Shown here one piece after another: positions 17,580 to 26,331 of a stretch of 64,000 nt of DNA. Positions within the stretch are counted from its first letter, which is position 1, and the number at the start of each line of letters is the position of its first letter. Under the pieces are notes generated by a model. That model made no database searches. It saw only the letters and a list, made by a program, of their open reading frames with translations, and was not told the origin of the DNA. The translations under genes were made by a program, and so were the position numbers. The DNA is from Pseudomonas sp. SJZ074. Lineage in GTDB: Bacteria > Pseudomonadota > Gammaproteobacteria > Pseudomonadales > Pseudomonadaceae. The stretch lies in the NCBI RefSeq assembly GCF_007828215.1, contig NZ_VIUE01000025.1, positions 36,464-100,463 on the forward strand, given 5' to 3'.

Positions 17580-19427
17580 ATGTCCGGAAAAGCGCAACAG
17601 CAGTCTCGTATCAAAGAGTTGATCCTATTGGGTCGTGAGCAGGGCTACCTGACTTACGCGGAGGTCAACGACCACCTGCCGGAGGATATTTCAGATCCGG
17701 AACAGGTGGAAGACATCATCCGCATGATCAACGACATGGGGATCAACGTATTCGAGGTTGCGCCAGATAAGGATGCCCTTATGCTGGCCGACGCCGATAC
17801 CGACGAGGCGGCCGCTGAAGAAGCGGCCGCAGCGCTGGCGGCTGTCGAGACCGACATTGGTCGCACTACCGACCCCGTGCGCATGTACATGCGTGAAATG
17901 GGTACGGTAGAGCTTCTCACGCGTGAAGGCGAAATCGAAATCGCCAAGCGTATTGAAGAAGGCATCCGTGAGGTAATGGGCGCAATTGCGCACTTCCCTG
18001 GCACGGTCGACCATATTCTCTCCGAATACACCCGCGTCACCACCGAAGGTGGCCGCCTGTCCGACGTACTGAGTGGCTACATCGACCCGGACGACGGCAC
18101 CACGCCGCCTGCCGCCGAAGTACCGCCGCCGATCGACGCCAAGGCCGAGAAGGCCGACGACGACAGCGATGACGACGACGCCGAAGCCAGCGAGGACGAG
18201 GAAGAAGCCGAAAGCGGTCCTGATCCTATCGTTGCCGCACAGCGTTTCGGCGCCGTGGCCGAGCAGATGGAAATCACCCGCAAGGCGCTGAAAAAGCACG
18301 GTCGCGACAACAAGCAGGCGATTGCCGAGCTGTTGGCCCTGGCCGAGCTGTTCATGCCGATCAAGCTGGTGCCCAAGCAGTTCGAAGGCCTGGTCGAGCG
18401 TGTTCGCAGCGCCCTGGATCGCCTGCGTCAGCAAGAGCGCGCGATCATGCAACTGTGCGTTCGCGATGCCCGCATGCCACGTGCCGACTTCCTGCGCCAG
18501 TTCCCGGGTAACGAAGTCGACGAAAGCTGGACCGATGCGCTGGCCAAAGGCAAGACCAAATACGCCGAGGCCATTGCCCGCCTGCAACCGGACATCGTTC
18601 GTTGCCAGCAGAAGCTGAGCGCGCTGGAGACCGAAACCGGCCTGAGCATCGCCGAGATCAAGGACATCAACCGTCGCATGTCGATCGGTGAGGCCAAGGC
18701 CCGCCGCGCGAAGAAAGAGATGGTCGAAGCGAACCTGCGTCTGGTGATCTCCATCGCCAAGAAGTACACCAACCGCGGCCTGCAATTCCTCGATCTGATC
18801 CAGGAAGGCAACATCGGCCTGATGAAAGCGGTGGACAAGTTCGAATACCGTCGCGGCTACAAGTTCTCGACCTATGCCACCTGGTGGATCCGCCAGGCGA
18901 TCACTCGTTCGATCGCCGACCAGGCCCGCACCATCCGTATTCCGGTGCACATGATCGAGACCATCAACAAGCTCAACCGTATTTCCCGGCAGATGTTGCA
19001 GGAAATGGGTCGCGAACCGACCCCGGAAGAGCTGGGCGAACGCATGGAGATGCCTGAGGACAAGATCCGCAAGGTATTGAAGATCGCCAAGGAGCCGATC
19101 TCCATGGAAACGCCGATCGGTGATGATGAAGACTCCCATCTGGGTGACTTCATCGAAGACTCCACCATGCAGTCGCCGATCGATGTCGCCACCGTCGAGA
19201 GCCTCAAGGAAGCGACTCGTGAAGTACTTTCCGGCCTCACTGCCCGTGAAGCCAAGGTACTGCGCATGCGTTTCGGCATCGATATGAATACCGACCACAC
19301 CCTCGAGGAAGTCGGTAAGCAGTTTGACGTGACGCGCGAGCGGATTCGTCAGATCGAAGCCAAGGCGTTGCGCAAACTGCGCCACCCGACACGAAGCGAG
19401 CATCTGCGCTCCTTCCTCGACGAGTGA
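17580..19427 (+). CDS. rpoD: RNA polymerase sigma factor RpoD (sigma-70)
   Basis: The 615-residue protein is the housekeeping sigma factor. Region 1.1 starts at the N-terminus. An acidic Asp/Glu-rich spacer lies at about residues 190-216. Region 2 includes IQEGNIGLMKAVDKFEYRRG and YKFSTYATWWIRQAITRS, which contact the -10 element. Region 4 near the C-terminus has TLEEVGKQFDVTRERIRQIE for -35 recognition. A TATAAT at 17527-17532 upstream may be the -10 of an internal promoter, although I see no good -35 at the right spacing. Confidence 0.98.
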   Translation: MSGKAQQQSRIKELILLGREQGYLTYAEVNDHLPEDISDPEQVEDIIRMINDMGINVFEVAPDKDALMLADADTDEAAAEEAAAALAAVETDIGRTTDPVRMYMREMGTVELLTREGEIEIAKRIEEGIREVMGAIAHFPGTVDHILSEYTRVTTEGGRLSDVLSGYIDPDDGTTPPAAEVPPPIDAKAEKADDDSDDDDAEASEDEEEAESGPDPIVAAQRFGAVAEQMEITRKALKKHGRDNKQAIAELLALAELFMPIKLVPKQFEGLVERVRSALDRLRQQERAIMQLCVRDARMPRADFLRQFPGNEVDESWTDALAKGKTKYAEAIARLQPDIVRCQQKLSALETETGLSIAEIKDINRRMSIGEAKARRAKKEMVEANLRLVISIAKKYTNRGLQFLDLIQEGNIGLMKAVDKFEYRRGYKFSTYATWWIRQAITRSIADQARTIRIPVHMIETINKLNRISRQMLQEMGREPTPEELGERMEMPEDKIRKVLKIAKEPISMETPIGDDEDSHLGDFIEDSTMQSPIDVATVESLKEATREVLSGLTAREAKVLRMRFGIDMNTDHTLEEVGKQFDVTRERIRQIEAKALRKLRHPTRSEHLRSFLDE

Positions 19428-19434
19428 CCTTCAG

Positions 19435-19459
19435 AACCCCCGGCCCTGCCGGGGGTTTT
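19435..19459 (+). terminator. Rho-independent terminator after rpoD
   Basis: AACCCCCGGC (19435-19444) pairs with GCCGGGGGTT (19448-19457) across a three-base loop, followed by TT. It lies eight bases after the rpoD stop. Confidence 0.9.
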
Positions 19460-19551
19460 GTCATGTGCAGATAAAATCCCCTTCGCTACACCCCCCGCCC
19501 CATTGCCCGTCTACACTCGAAACATCCTCCCTATGCCATGACGAGACCGTG

Positions 19552-22500
19552 ATGCCCAGACTGACGGCCCTGCTCTTGCTGTCATTGATGACCTGGACCG
19601 CAACGGCTGGCGCGTTGATGCTCACTGACGAAGAGCGCCGCTGGCTCAAGGACCACCCTGACCTGCGCCTGGGCGTCGATGCCTCATGGCCACCGTTCGA
19701 ATTTCGCGACGATCAAGGCCGTTATCAAGGCCTGGCCGCCGATTACGTCGAAATCATCCGTGAACGGCTGGCCGTCACATTCACACCTGTCGAGCCTGCC
19801 AGCTGGACCGCTGTGCTGGAGTCCGTCGCACAAGGCAAGATCGATCTGCTGCCGGGCATTATGTCCACCCCCGAACGGCAGAATTTCCTGGCATTTACCC
19901 GCCCTTACCTGGACTTTCCCATCGTCATCCTGGCTCATCAAGGCGCAGCCCAGCCTCACAATCTCAAAGACCTGTACGGGTTGAAGATTGCCGTGGTGGA
20001 AAACTATGCCCCCCATGAGCTACTGCGCAATCATCATCCCGACCTGAACCTGGTGGCGCTGCCCAACGTCAGTTCAGCCCTGCAAGCCCTGGTCACCGAT
20101 AAAGTGGATGCTGTGGTAGGCGACCTTGCCTCCAGCGTCTGGAGCCTGCGCCAGCTCAAGCTCGAAGGCCTTTATGTCAGCGGCGAGACGCCCTATCGCT
20201 ATCAATTGGCTATGGCCGTTCCCCGCGACAACAAAATCCTGGTCGGCATCCTGGACAAAGTCATCGCCGACATGAACCCGGCCGAGATCGCTGAAATCCA
20301 GGAGAAATGGGTCGGCAATGTACGCGACTACCGAGAGTTCTGGTCCGACCTGCTGATTTATGGGCTGCCTGGAATGCTGCTTTTGATGGGTATTCTGGTG
20401 GCAGTGATTCGTGTCAACCGCCGCCTAAGCTCGGAGATCGCCCGTCGAGTCGACCTGGAACAGGAACTGCGCAGCAGCGAATACCACTATCGCGGACTGG
20501 TGGAAAGCCTCTCGGCGATTGCCTGGGAAGCCAAGGTCAGCGACTTCACCTACACCTATGTGTCGCCCCATGCCGAAGATTTGCTCGGCTATCCCCTTGC
20601 CCATTGGTTGATACCGGGCTTCTGGCGCAACATCATTCATCCGGCCGACCTGATCCGCGCCCAGACCTATTGCGATCATGAAGTGCTCGCCGGACGCGAC
20701 CATTCTATCGATTACCGGGTCATCACCGCCGATGGCCGCTGCTTGTGGGTCCGCGACATTGTCAGCCTGATTGAACACGGTCACGAACCGGTGATGCGCG
20801 GGCTGATGATCGACATCAGTGAAGCCAAACGCACCGAGGAAGCGCTGCGTCTCTCGGAACAGAAATTCGCCTCGGTATTCCGCCAGTGCCCGGACATCCT
20901 GGTGATCGCGCGCCTGCTGGATGGATGCCTGCTGGAAGTCAACAAAGCCTTCGAAGAACAGATCGGCCTGAGCGCCGACGCGGTGGTGGGCCAGACCGCG
21001 ACCGAGCTGAACATCTGGGGTATCCAGGGCGTTGGCCCGAGCCTGCTGCAGCGCTTGCAGGCCGGGAGTATCCGCAACCTGGAAATGCCCTTTCGCCGCA
21101 GCAACGGCCAGGTATTCACCGGGCTGATCTCCGCCGAACCCTTCGACCTCGACACGACCCCCGCGCTGGTCGTGGTGGTGCGGGACATTAGTCAACTCAA
21201 GGAAACCCAACAACAATTGCAAACCTCCGAAGAGAAGTTCGCCAAGGCTTTCCACGCTTCGCCCGACGGTTTGCTGCTGTCCCGACAAAGCGACGGCCTG
21301 CTGATCGAAGTCAACGAAGGCTTCAGCCGTATCACCGGTTTCAACAGCGCCCTGTCGGTGGACCGCTCCACCCTGGACCTGGGGATCTGGGTCAATCTCA
21401 ACGAACGCAAACAGATGCTCGACCTGCTGCAACGTGACGGTTATGTCAGGGACTTCAGCTGCCACATCCGGCGCAACGATGGGCAGATACGGCTCTGCGA
21501 AGTCTCCAGTCGCCCGCTGCCCATCGGCAATGAAGACTGCATGCTGACCATCGCCCGGGACATCACCGAACGCCATCTGATGCAGGAAAAACTGCAACAG
21601 GCCGCCACCGTGTTCGAAAGCACGGCCGAAGGCGTGCTGATCACCGATACGCAACAGCACATCAGCGCCGTGAACCGCGCCTTTAGCGAAATCACCGGCT
21701 ATAGCGAAACCGAAGCCTTGGGCCATACGCCACGCCTGCTGGCTTCCGGCTTGCACGACAGCGCATTCTACGCCGCGATGTGGCACCAGTTGACGGCAGA
21801 GGGGCATTGGCAGGGGGAAATCTCCAATCGCCGCAAGAACGGCGAGCTGTACCCCAGTTGGCTGACCATCAGCGCGGTGCGCAACCGTGATCAGCAAATC
21901 ACCCATTTCGTCGCCGTCTTCGCCGATATCTCCAGTCTCAAACACGCCCAGGCCAAGCTCGACTACCAGGCTCACCACGATCCACTCACCGGCCTGCCCA
22001 ATCGCACGCTGTTCGAAAGCCGCTTGCTGACGGCCCTCAACAACCAGCAGGAAAACGGTGGGCAAGGTGCGGTACTTTTCCTGGACCTGGACCGCTTCAA
22101 GCACATCAACGACAGCCTGGGACACCCGGTCGGCGACCTGCTGCTCAAGGGCATCGCCGTGCGTCTGCGGGAGCAGCTGCGTGATATCGACACCGTGGCG
22201 CGGCTGGGCGGTGACGAGTTCATCATCCTGCTGCCTGGCCTGCAGCAGCCCAGCGACGCCGAACACATCGCCCTGAAGCTGCTGAACTGTTTCGCCGCCC
22301 CCTTCCAGGCCGGCGAACACGAGTTCTTCATCAGCGCCAGCATCGGCACCAGCCTCTACCCTCAGGATGGCTGCGACGTCGCCACGCTGGTCAAGAACGC
22401 CGATGCGGCGATGTACCGCTCCAAGGCCAAGGGCCGCAACCGGGTGGAAAGCTACACCCGCGACCTCACCGCCCAGGCCAGCGAGCGCGTGGCCATGGAA

Positions 22501-23295
22501 TACGAACTGCGCAGAGCGATTGAACGTAACGAGCTGTCACTGTCTTTCCAACCGAAAATCAGCCTCACCGATAACCGGCTGGTAGGCGCCGAGGCCCTGA
22601 TTCGCTGGACCCACCCGACGTTTGGCGACGTGCCACCGGAACACTTCATTCCACTGGCGGAAGAAAATGGCATGATCCTGCAGATCGGCGATTGGGTCCT
22701 CGAACACGCCTGCCGGCAGTTACACGAATGGAACAACGCCTACGAAAGCTTCGGTCCGCTGTCGGTCAACCTGGCCGGGGCGCAACTTCGCCAACCAAAC
22801 TTGCTGGTACGTATCGAACAACTCCTGCGAGAGAACCATCTCAGGCCTGGTCTATTGCAACTGGAAATTACCGAAAACTTCATCATGAGCCAGGCCGAAG
22901 AAGCCCTGACGGTGCTGCATCAACTCAAGAAGCTCGGCGTGCAACTGGCCATCGACGACTTCGGCACGGGCTACTCCTCCCTGAGCTACCTCAAGCGCCT
23001 GCCGCTGGACATCCTCAAGATCGACCAGTCCTTCGTCCGCGGCCTCCCCGACGACCCCCATGATGTGGCCATCGTGCGGGCAATCATTGCCCTGGGCCGC
23101 AGCATGCAATTCACCATCATCGCCGAGGGCGTCGAAACCCTGGCCCAACAGCAATTCCTGGCCGAAGAAGGCTGCGAACAGATCCAGGGCTACATCGTCA
23201 GCCTGCCCCTGTGCGCCGACGAATTCGCCGCGACGTTTCTGCGTATGACCGTATCGGATTTTTCGGATAGCACAGCCGAGAAACCGTCGCTATAA
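19552..23295 (+). CDS. rmcA: RmcA-like c-di-GMP regulator: periplasmic binding domain, PAS repeats, GGDEF and EAL
   Basis: The protein has 1247 residues from the ATG at 19552, close to P. aeruginosa RmcA (about 1245), which also lies beside rpoD. A signal peptide covers residues 1-21. A type-3 solute-binding (Venus flytrap) domain follows to about 255. One transmembrane segment lies near 265-287. Four PAS domains follow from about 315 to 800. The GGDEF motif is intact (LGGDEF, residues 885-890), as is the EAL domain (AEALIRW near 1014, DDFGTGYSSLSYLKRLPLDILKID near 1137). RmcA degrades c-di-GMP in response to redox state in biofilms; that role is carried over from the homologue. Confidence 0.92.
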   Translation: MPRLTALLLLSLMTWTATAGALMLTDEERRWLKDHPDLRLGVDASWPPFEFRDDQGRYQGLAADYVEIIRERLAVTFTPVEPASWTAVLESVAQGKIDLLPGIMSTPERQNFLAFTRPYLDFPIVILAHQGAAQPHNLKDLYGLKIAVVENYAPHELLRNHHPDLNLVALPNVSSALQALVTDKVDAVVGDLASSVWSLRQLKLEGLYVSGETPYRYQLAMAVPRDNKILVGILDKVIADMNPAEIAEIQEKWVGNVRDYREFWSDLLIYGLPGMLLLMGILVAVIRVNRRLSSEIARRVDLEQELRSSEYHYRGLVESLSAIAWEAKVSDFTYTYVSPHAEDLLGYPLAHWLIPGFWRNIIHPADLIRAQTYCDHEVLAGRDHSIDYRVITADGRCLWVRDIVSLIEHGHEPVMRGLMIDISEAKRTEEALRLSEQKFASVFRQCPDILVIARLLDGCLLEVNKAFEEQIGLSADAVVGQTATELNIWGIQGVGPSLLQRLQAGSIRNLEMPFRRSNGQVFTGLISAEPFDLDTTPALVVVVRDISQLKETQQQLQTSEEKFAKAFHASPDGLLLSRQSDGLLIEVNEGFSRITGFNSALSVDRSTLDLGIWVNLNERKQMLDLLQRDGYVRDFSCHIRRNDGQIRLCEVSSRPLPIGNEDCMLTIARDITERHLMQEKLQQAATVFESTAEGVLITDTQQHISAVNRAFSEITGYSETEALGHTPRLLASGLHDSAFYAAMWHQLTAEGHWQGEISNRRKNGELYPSWLTISAVRNRDQQITHFVAVFADISSLKHAQAKLDYQAHHDPLTGLPNRTLFESRLLTALNNQQENGGQGAVLFLDLDRFKHINDSLGHPVGDLLLKGIAVRLREQLRDIDTVARLGGDEFIILLPGLQQPSDAEHIALKLLNCFAAPFQAGEHEFFISASIGTSLYPQDGCDVATLVKNADAAMYRSKAKGRNRVESYTRDLTAQASERVAMEYELRRAIERNELSLSFQPKISLTDNRLVGAEALIRWTHPTFGDVPPEHFIPLAEENGMILQIGDWVLEHACRQLHEWNNAYESFGPLSVNLAGAQLRQPNLLVRIEQLLRENHLRPGLLQLEITENFIMSQAEEALTVLHQLKKLGVQLAIDDFGTGYSSLSYLKRLPLDILKIDQSFVRGLPDDPHDVAIVRAIIALGRSMQFTIIAEGVETLAQQQFLAEEGCEQIQGYIVSLPLCADEFAATFLRMTVSDFSDSTAEKPSL

Positions 23296-23310
23296 TCCGC
23301 GGCCTACTGA

Positions 23311-23387
23311 GGGCCTATAGCTCAGTCGGTTAGAGCAGAGGACTCATAATCCTTTGGTCCACGGTTCGAGTCCGTGTGGGCCCACCA
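23311..23387 (+). tRNA. tRNA with anticodon CAU, probably tRNA-Ile2 (lysidine type)
   Basis: The 77-base gene folds as a cloverleaf: acceptor GGGCCTA pairs with TGGGCCC, with A then CCA encoded at the 3' end. The anticodon loop is CTCATAA. C4-G69 and C5-G68 pairs and the variable loop TGGTC match E. coli tRNA-Ile2, the TilS substrate, rather than elongator tRNA-Met. The 3' half (from the anticodon loop on) is the attachment core for a prophage and is duplicated at 53623-53667. Confidence 0.85.
23343..23387. repeat. attL core: 3' half of the tRNA, prophage left end
   Basis: These 45 bases, from the anticodon loop to CCA, recur at 53623-53667 with a single difference (G to A in the T-loop). 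The tRNA terminator after it is also duplicated. Integration into a tRNA 3' half that regenerates the gene is typical of tyrosine integrases. Confidence 0.9.
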
Positions 23388-23392
23388 CCTTC

Positions 23393-23415
23393 AAAGCCGC
23401 GCAATGCGCGGCTTT
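23393..23415 (+). terminator. tRNA transcription terminator
   Basis: AAAGCCGCGC (23393-23402) and GCGCGGCTTT (23406-23415) form a ten-base stem with an AAT loop. An almost identical copy lies at 53673-53695 after attR, so the duplicated segment extends beyond the tRNA itself. Confidence 0.85.
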
Positions 23416-23460
23416 CGTCTATCTGGAAAACACAAAATGGACATTTCACAGACGGTAAAC

Positions 23461-23478
23461 GTCCACAATTCGTCCACA
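23461..23478. other. Candidate integrase arm-type site, left end
   Basis: GTCCACAATTCGTCCACA contains two GTCCACA halves 11 bases apart. A copy differing at two positions, GTCCACATTGCGTCCACA, lies at 53511-53528 near attR in the same orientation. Such matched short repeats inside both ends are expected for integrase arm binding. Confidence 0.6.
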
Positions 23479-23486
23479 TCACGATA

Positions 23487-24449
23487 CTAACGGTTCAACC
23501 GATAGGTGTATTTCCTAGAGATCCAGCCTTCTACACCGTCCTCGCCAACCACCGAAACATGCAGCCAATCACGATTACTTAGATCCAACACTTCAAGCAC
23601 TGCCTTATCAGGCAGGGTGATTGGGATAACCGCAGACTTGGTGCTGGGGCCTTCACGCAGTCGAACACCGACACCATCTACTAAACGGAATCCTTGGAGC
23701 ATTTCAGCAGGCAAATCCGCTTCACACAGAAACTGTCTAACAGCCTTCCCCGCCTGATTAGCCGTTAGCCCCGGCAGAATCTTAGGCTGAAAGAAACACA
23801 GTTCCTGCCGAACGGCACCTTGGTTGCCAAGGTAAATCAGCCAGGCGATGAAAAGACTAATCACCCAATTGAGATAGTTTCGTTGTTCCCGGGGAAGACT
23901 TTCAGGGGAATCCCCACGCTGCAGGCACGCAACGATTTCACGCTCAAGCACAACCTCTTGCTTGGTAATGACCTTGGCATTACCGGACACAACAGCCGAT
24001 AGCTGCACATCCCCCGAAACCTCCAGCAAACGCCCAAGATCACCAGTGCGCACGGATGCTAGGTATTCAACAAGCGGCGACTGCATCCGCTCAATAGATT
24101 GAGCCATGCCCCTGACAGCTCGAATTGCTCTTAGCGTTTCAGGAGATAGAAACAGTTCAGGAAGTTCCTGGAAGACACGCTGATAACTAGTGATCGAGTC
24201 ACGCACACGCTGCATGGCCTTGACGGCGGGTGACTCCGAAATCATCCGCATTTGCTTAACCACATCCGAGTTCTGGATCTGGCGGAAAGCCTCAATCAGC
24301 TCGGGGCTAATCAAGCTTTCAACGAATGCCGCCTGAATTTTTCCGTTTTCAAACATAGTCCTTCGCTGCTCAGTAACCGAAGACACCTTTTCTTCCGCGC
24401 CCCCATTCTGCTCAGTTTCAGATGCTGATTTATCAATAGACTCGCTCAT
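23487..24449 (-). CDS. Accessory membrane protein with C-terminal SH3b domain
   Basis: I do not recognise the whole protein (320 residues). The N-terminal half (30-135) is helical and polar, with Met/Gln-rich repeats; a transmembrane helix lies near 192-209 (LNWVISLFIAWLIYLGNQ). The last 65 residues look like a bacterial SH3 domain (GVRLREGPSTKSAV, DWLHVSV, GWISRKY). It sits between attL and integrase, a place where temperate phages carry cargo genes. The ATG at 24449 has a GAGGGAG site; an alternative GTG at 24476 overlaps the integrase stop. Function unknown; an anti-phage or cell-envelope role is only a guess. Confidence 0.8.
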   Translation of the reverse strand: MSESIDKSASETEQNGGAEEKVSSVTEQRRTMFENGKIQAAFVESLISPELIEAFRQIQNSDVVKQMRMISESPAVKAMQRVRDSITSYQRVFQELPELFLSPETLRAIRAVRGMAQSIERMQSPLVEYLASVRTGDLGRLLEVSGDVQLSAVVSGNAKVITKQEVVLEREIVACLQRGDSPESLPREQRNYLNWVISLFIAWLIYLGNQGAVRQELCFFQPKILPGLTANQAGKAVRQFLCEADLPAEMLQGFRLVDGVGVRLREGPSTKSAVIPITLPDKAVLEVLDLSNRDWLHVSVVGEDGVEGWISRKYTYRLNR

Positions 24450-24472
24450 AGCTCCCTCTCTTTCACAAGCAC

Positions 24473-25504
24473 TCACCGCTTTGCCAGCGGGTTGAGATTC
24501 ACCACATCAGCCAGGTGCCCCGGGCTGAAATGCGCGTACTTCTGCGTCATCGCCAGGGTGGTGTGGCCCAGGACGCGCTGCAGGGTCAGGATGTCGCCGC
24601 CGTTCATCATGTAGTGGCTGGCGAAGGTGTGGCGCAGGACGTGGGTCAGCTGGCCGTCTGGAAGATCCAGCCCGATCTGTTCCACCACTTTGCGGAAAAA
24701 GTTGTAGCCAGGCCGAAACGGCAGCGCCGCCTGCAGCGCTTCCTGCAGATCCTTGGTGATCGGCACGGATCTGTTTTTGCTGCTTTTCGTCTTGCTGTAG
24801 TGGATCAACCCACTGCGCACCTGGCGCGGCTGCAGCGCTTCCGCTTCGCCCCAGCGGGCACCCGTGGCCAGGCACACCTGGGCGATCAGCCCAGCATCGG
24901 ATTCAGTGGCCGCCAGGGCCGTCAGCAGCGTGTCTATCTGGTCGCCCGACAGGTATGCCATTTCGGCTTCATCGAACTTCAACGCCCGCACCTTCTCCAG
25001 CGGGTTTTCCCCTGACCATTCGCCCAAGCGCTCCAGCTCATTGAACACCGCACGCAGGTAGGCCAGTTCGTGGTTCAGCATGTTGGCGCTGATCGGCTTC
25101 GGCTTTTCGTCCGCCTTGCTTAGCCCGCGCCCTGGCTTCGCCCTGGTGTGCTTACCCTCGGCCCGCTCCGCGCGGTAGGTGGCAAAGTGGTTTGCGGTGA
25201 ACTTGAACACCTTCGGGTCGCCCATCCGCTTGGCCATGGCCAGCAGCAGGGCCAGACGTTGCTCGCCCGTTTTGAGGTTCTGCCCGTGCAGGGTGTACCA
25301 GCGTTCGATCAGCTCAGACAGGCGGCGCTCGTCCAGCTTTGGTTTTTTCTCGAACTCACCTTTTGCACCATCACCCATGGTGCGATTGAAGAACACCTGG
25401 GCTTCGTTTTTGGTGCGGAACTTCCGGCGGATCCGGGGCCCGCTTCTGCCTTCTGGCCTGCAGTCAACTAGCCACCGCCCGTCTGGCTGCTTTTCGATGG
25501 ACAA
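24473..25504 (-). CDS. Prophage tyrosine integrase (P2-like)
   Basis: The 343-residue protein catalyses site-specific recombination between phage attP and the tRNA. The catalytic residues are all visible: R217 (ATGARWGEAEAL), K240 (HYSKTKSSKNR), H288 and R291 (THVLRHTFASHY), H314 (VLGHTTLAMT) and the nucleophile Y323 (QKYAHFSP). The N-terminal arm-binding and core-binding domains cover about residues 1-170. It faces attL, 1.1 kb away, with the SH3b gene in between. Confidence 0.95.
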   Translation of the reverse strand: MSIEKQPDGRWLVDCRPEGRSGPRIRRKFRTKNEAQVFFNRTMGDGAKGEFEKKPKLDERRLSELIERWYTLHGQNLKTGEQRLALLLAMAKRMGDPKVFKFTANHFATYRAERAEGKHTRAKPGRGLSKADEKPKPISANMLNHELAYLRAVFNELERLGEWSGENPLEKVRALKFDEAEMAYLSGDQIDTLLTALAATESDAGLIAQVCLATGARWGEAEALQPRQVRSGLIHYSKTKSSKNRSVPITKDLQEALQAALPFRPGYNFFRKVVEQIGLDLPDGQLTHVLRHTFASHYMMNGGDILTLQRVLGHTTLAMTQKYAHFSPGHLADVVNLNPLAKR

Positions 25505-25508
25505 GGTG

Positions 25509-25748
25509 CTAAACCGGGCTGATCTGCCCGGCCTCCGGGGCGGTCTGGTCGGCCATCATCCACAGGGTGTATTTGCTGAACCGTGGGTGGGAGGTGACTT
25601 TGATCAGTTCCAGGGCGCTGATATCGCGCCGGCGGGCCAGTTCGTAGTTTTTGTAGGTATCCAGGCTGATGGCCACGGTGCTGGCCATATCGGATTGGGT
25701 CAGCTGCTCGGCCCGGCGGATCTGGCGCAGCTTTTCGCCCAGCGTCAT
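25509..25748 (-). CDS. XRE-type HTH regulator, copy 1
   Basis: This 79-residue protein is a lambda-repressor-like HTH: MTLGEKLRQIRRAEQLTQSDMA, then TYKNYELARR and a C-terminal extension HPRFSKYTLWMMADQTAPEAGQ. It is clearly paralogous to the protein encoded at 25745-25993, sharing the HPRF-KY-LW core and the C-terminal GQISPV. The ATG overlaps the stop of that paralogue (ATGA). It is a candidate lysogeny repressor component. Confidence 0.85.
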   Translation of the reverse strand: MTLGEKLRQIRRAEQLTQSDMASTVAISLDTYKNYELARRRDISALELIKVTSHPRFSKYTLWMMADQTAPEAGQISPV

Positions 25749-25993
25749 TGCCCGATCACCGGGCTGATCTGGCCGCACTCCGGGGCCACTTCATCGGTGA
25801 CCAGCCACAGCGCGTACTTCTTGAAGCGCGGGTGCATGGTGACTTTCAGCAGCTCAATCGAGCTGACAGATGCACGGCGGCCGTACTCGTAACCCTTCCA
25901 TGTTTCGAGCTTGATCCCGGTGATATCGCATATCTCAGTCTGAGTGAGGCGCTCAGTCAGACGTACTTCCTTGAGTTTTAAGCCCAGCTCCAT
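25745..25993 (-). CDS. XRE-type HTH regulator, copy 2
   Basis: The 82-residue protein has an HTH (MELGLKLKEVRLTERLTQTEICDITG, then TWKGYEYGRRA) and the same C-terminal motif as its neighbour (HPRFKKYALWLVTDEVAPECGQISPV). The start is the ATG at 25993, preceded by GGGGAGAAGGG; a longer reading to 26059 runs through the operator region and is unlikely. It is first in the leftward lysogenic operon, divergent from the Cox-like gene. Confidence 0.87.
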   Translation of the reverse strand: MELGLKLKEVRLTERLTQTEICDITGIKLETWKGYEYGRRASVSSIELLKVTMHPRFKKYALWLVTDEVAPECGQISPVIGQ

Positions 25994-26011
25994 TCCCTTC
26001 TCCCCTTGACA

Positions 26012-26050
26012 ATGTGCGTACGCACATAGAGCATGTGCATATGCCACACA
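26012..26050. promoter_or_regulatory. Lysis/lysogeny control region with palindromic operators
   Basis: A perfect 16-base palindrome ATGTGCGTACGCACAT lies at 26012-26027. A related imperfect copy (ATGTGCATATGCCACA, near 26033-26048) follows 21 bases on. TTGACA at 26006-26011 is a good -35 for rightward transcription. The region separates the XRE genes from the Cox-like gene, exactly where repressor operators are expected. Confidence 0.75.
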
Positions 26051-26082
26051 TTCAGGCATATACAGACACTGGAGCTTATCAA

Positions 26083-26319
26083 ATGCACATCACCATCGAC
26101 ACGCCTTATGCATCAATCAAAGAGGCAGCACGTCGCACAGGAATGTCAGAGAGCTGGATTCGCAAAGCAATCAAGCAAGGAAAGCTGCTGATTCGCCAGA
26201 AGGACGAAAGCTCCGCCGAGGCGGTTCTGGTCAACATGATTCACCTGACGATGGAAGCTGCAGAGCAGGCCGAGCGCGTCCGCGCCGAGCAGGGCAGCCG
26301 CAAGTCCGGCACGCGCTAA
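26083..26319 (+). CDS. Cox/excisionase-like small HTH protein
   Basis: The 78-residue basic protein has a helix-turn-helix of the excisionase kind (YASIKEAARRTGMSESWIRKAIKQGKLLIRQ). It is the first rightward gene, divergent from the repressor-like genes, the position of P2 cox or HP1 cox. Cox proteins repress the lysogenic promoter and direct integrase to excision. The ATG at 26083 has a GGAG eight bases upstream, which decides against the longer reading. Confidence 0.75.
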   Translation: MHITIDTPYASIKEAARRTGMSESWIRKAIKQGKLLIRQKDESSAEAVLVNMIHLTMEAAEQAERVRAEQGSRKSGTR

Positions 26320-26331
26320 GGGGGCCGGCAC

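Noticed and set aside
20425..22320. 631-codon minus-strand frame opposite rmcA
   Set aside because: Shadow of the GGDEF/EAL gene; low-complexity Gly/Gln/Val composition.
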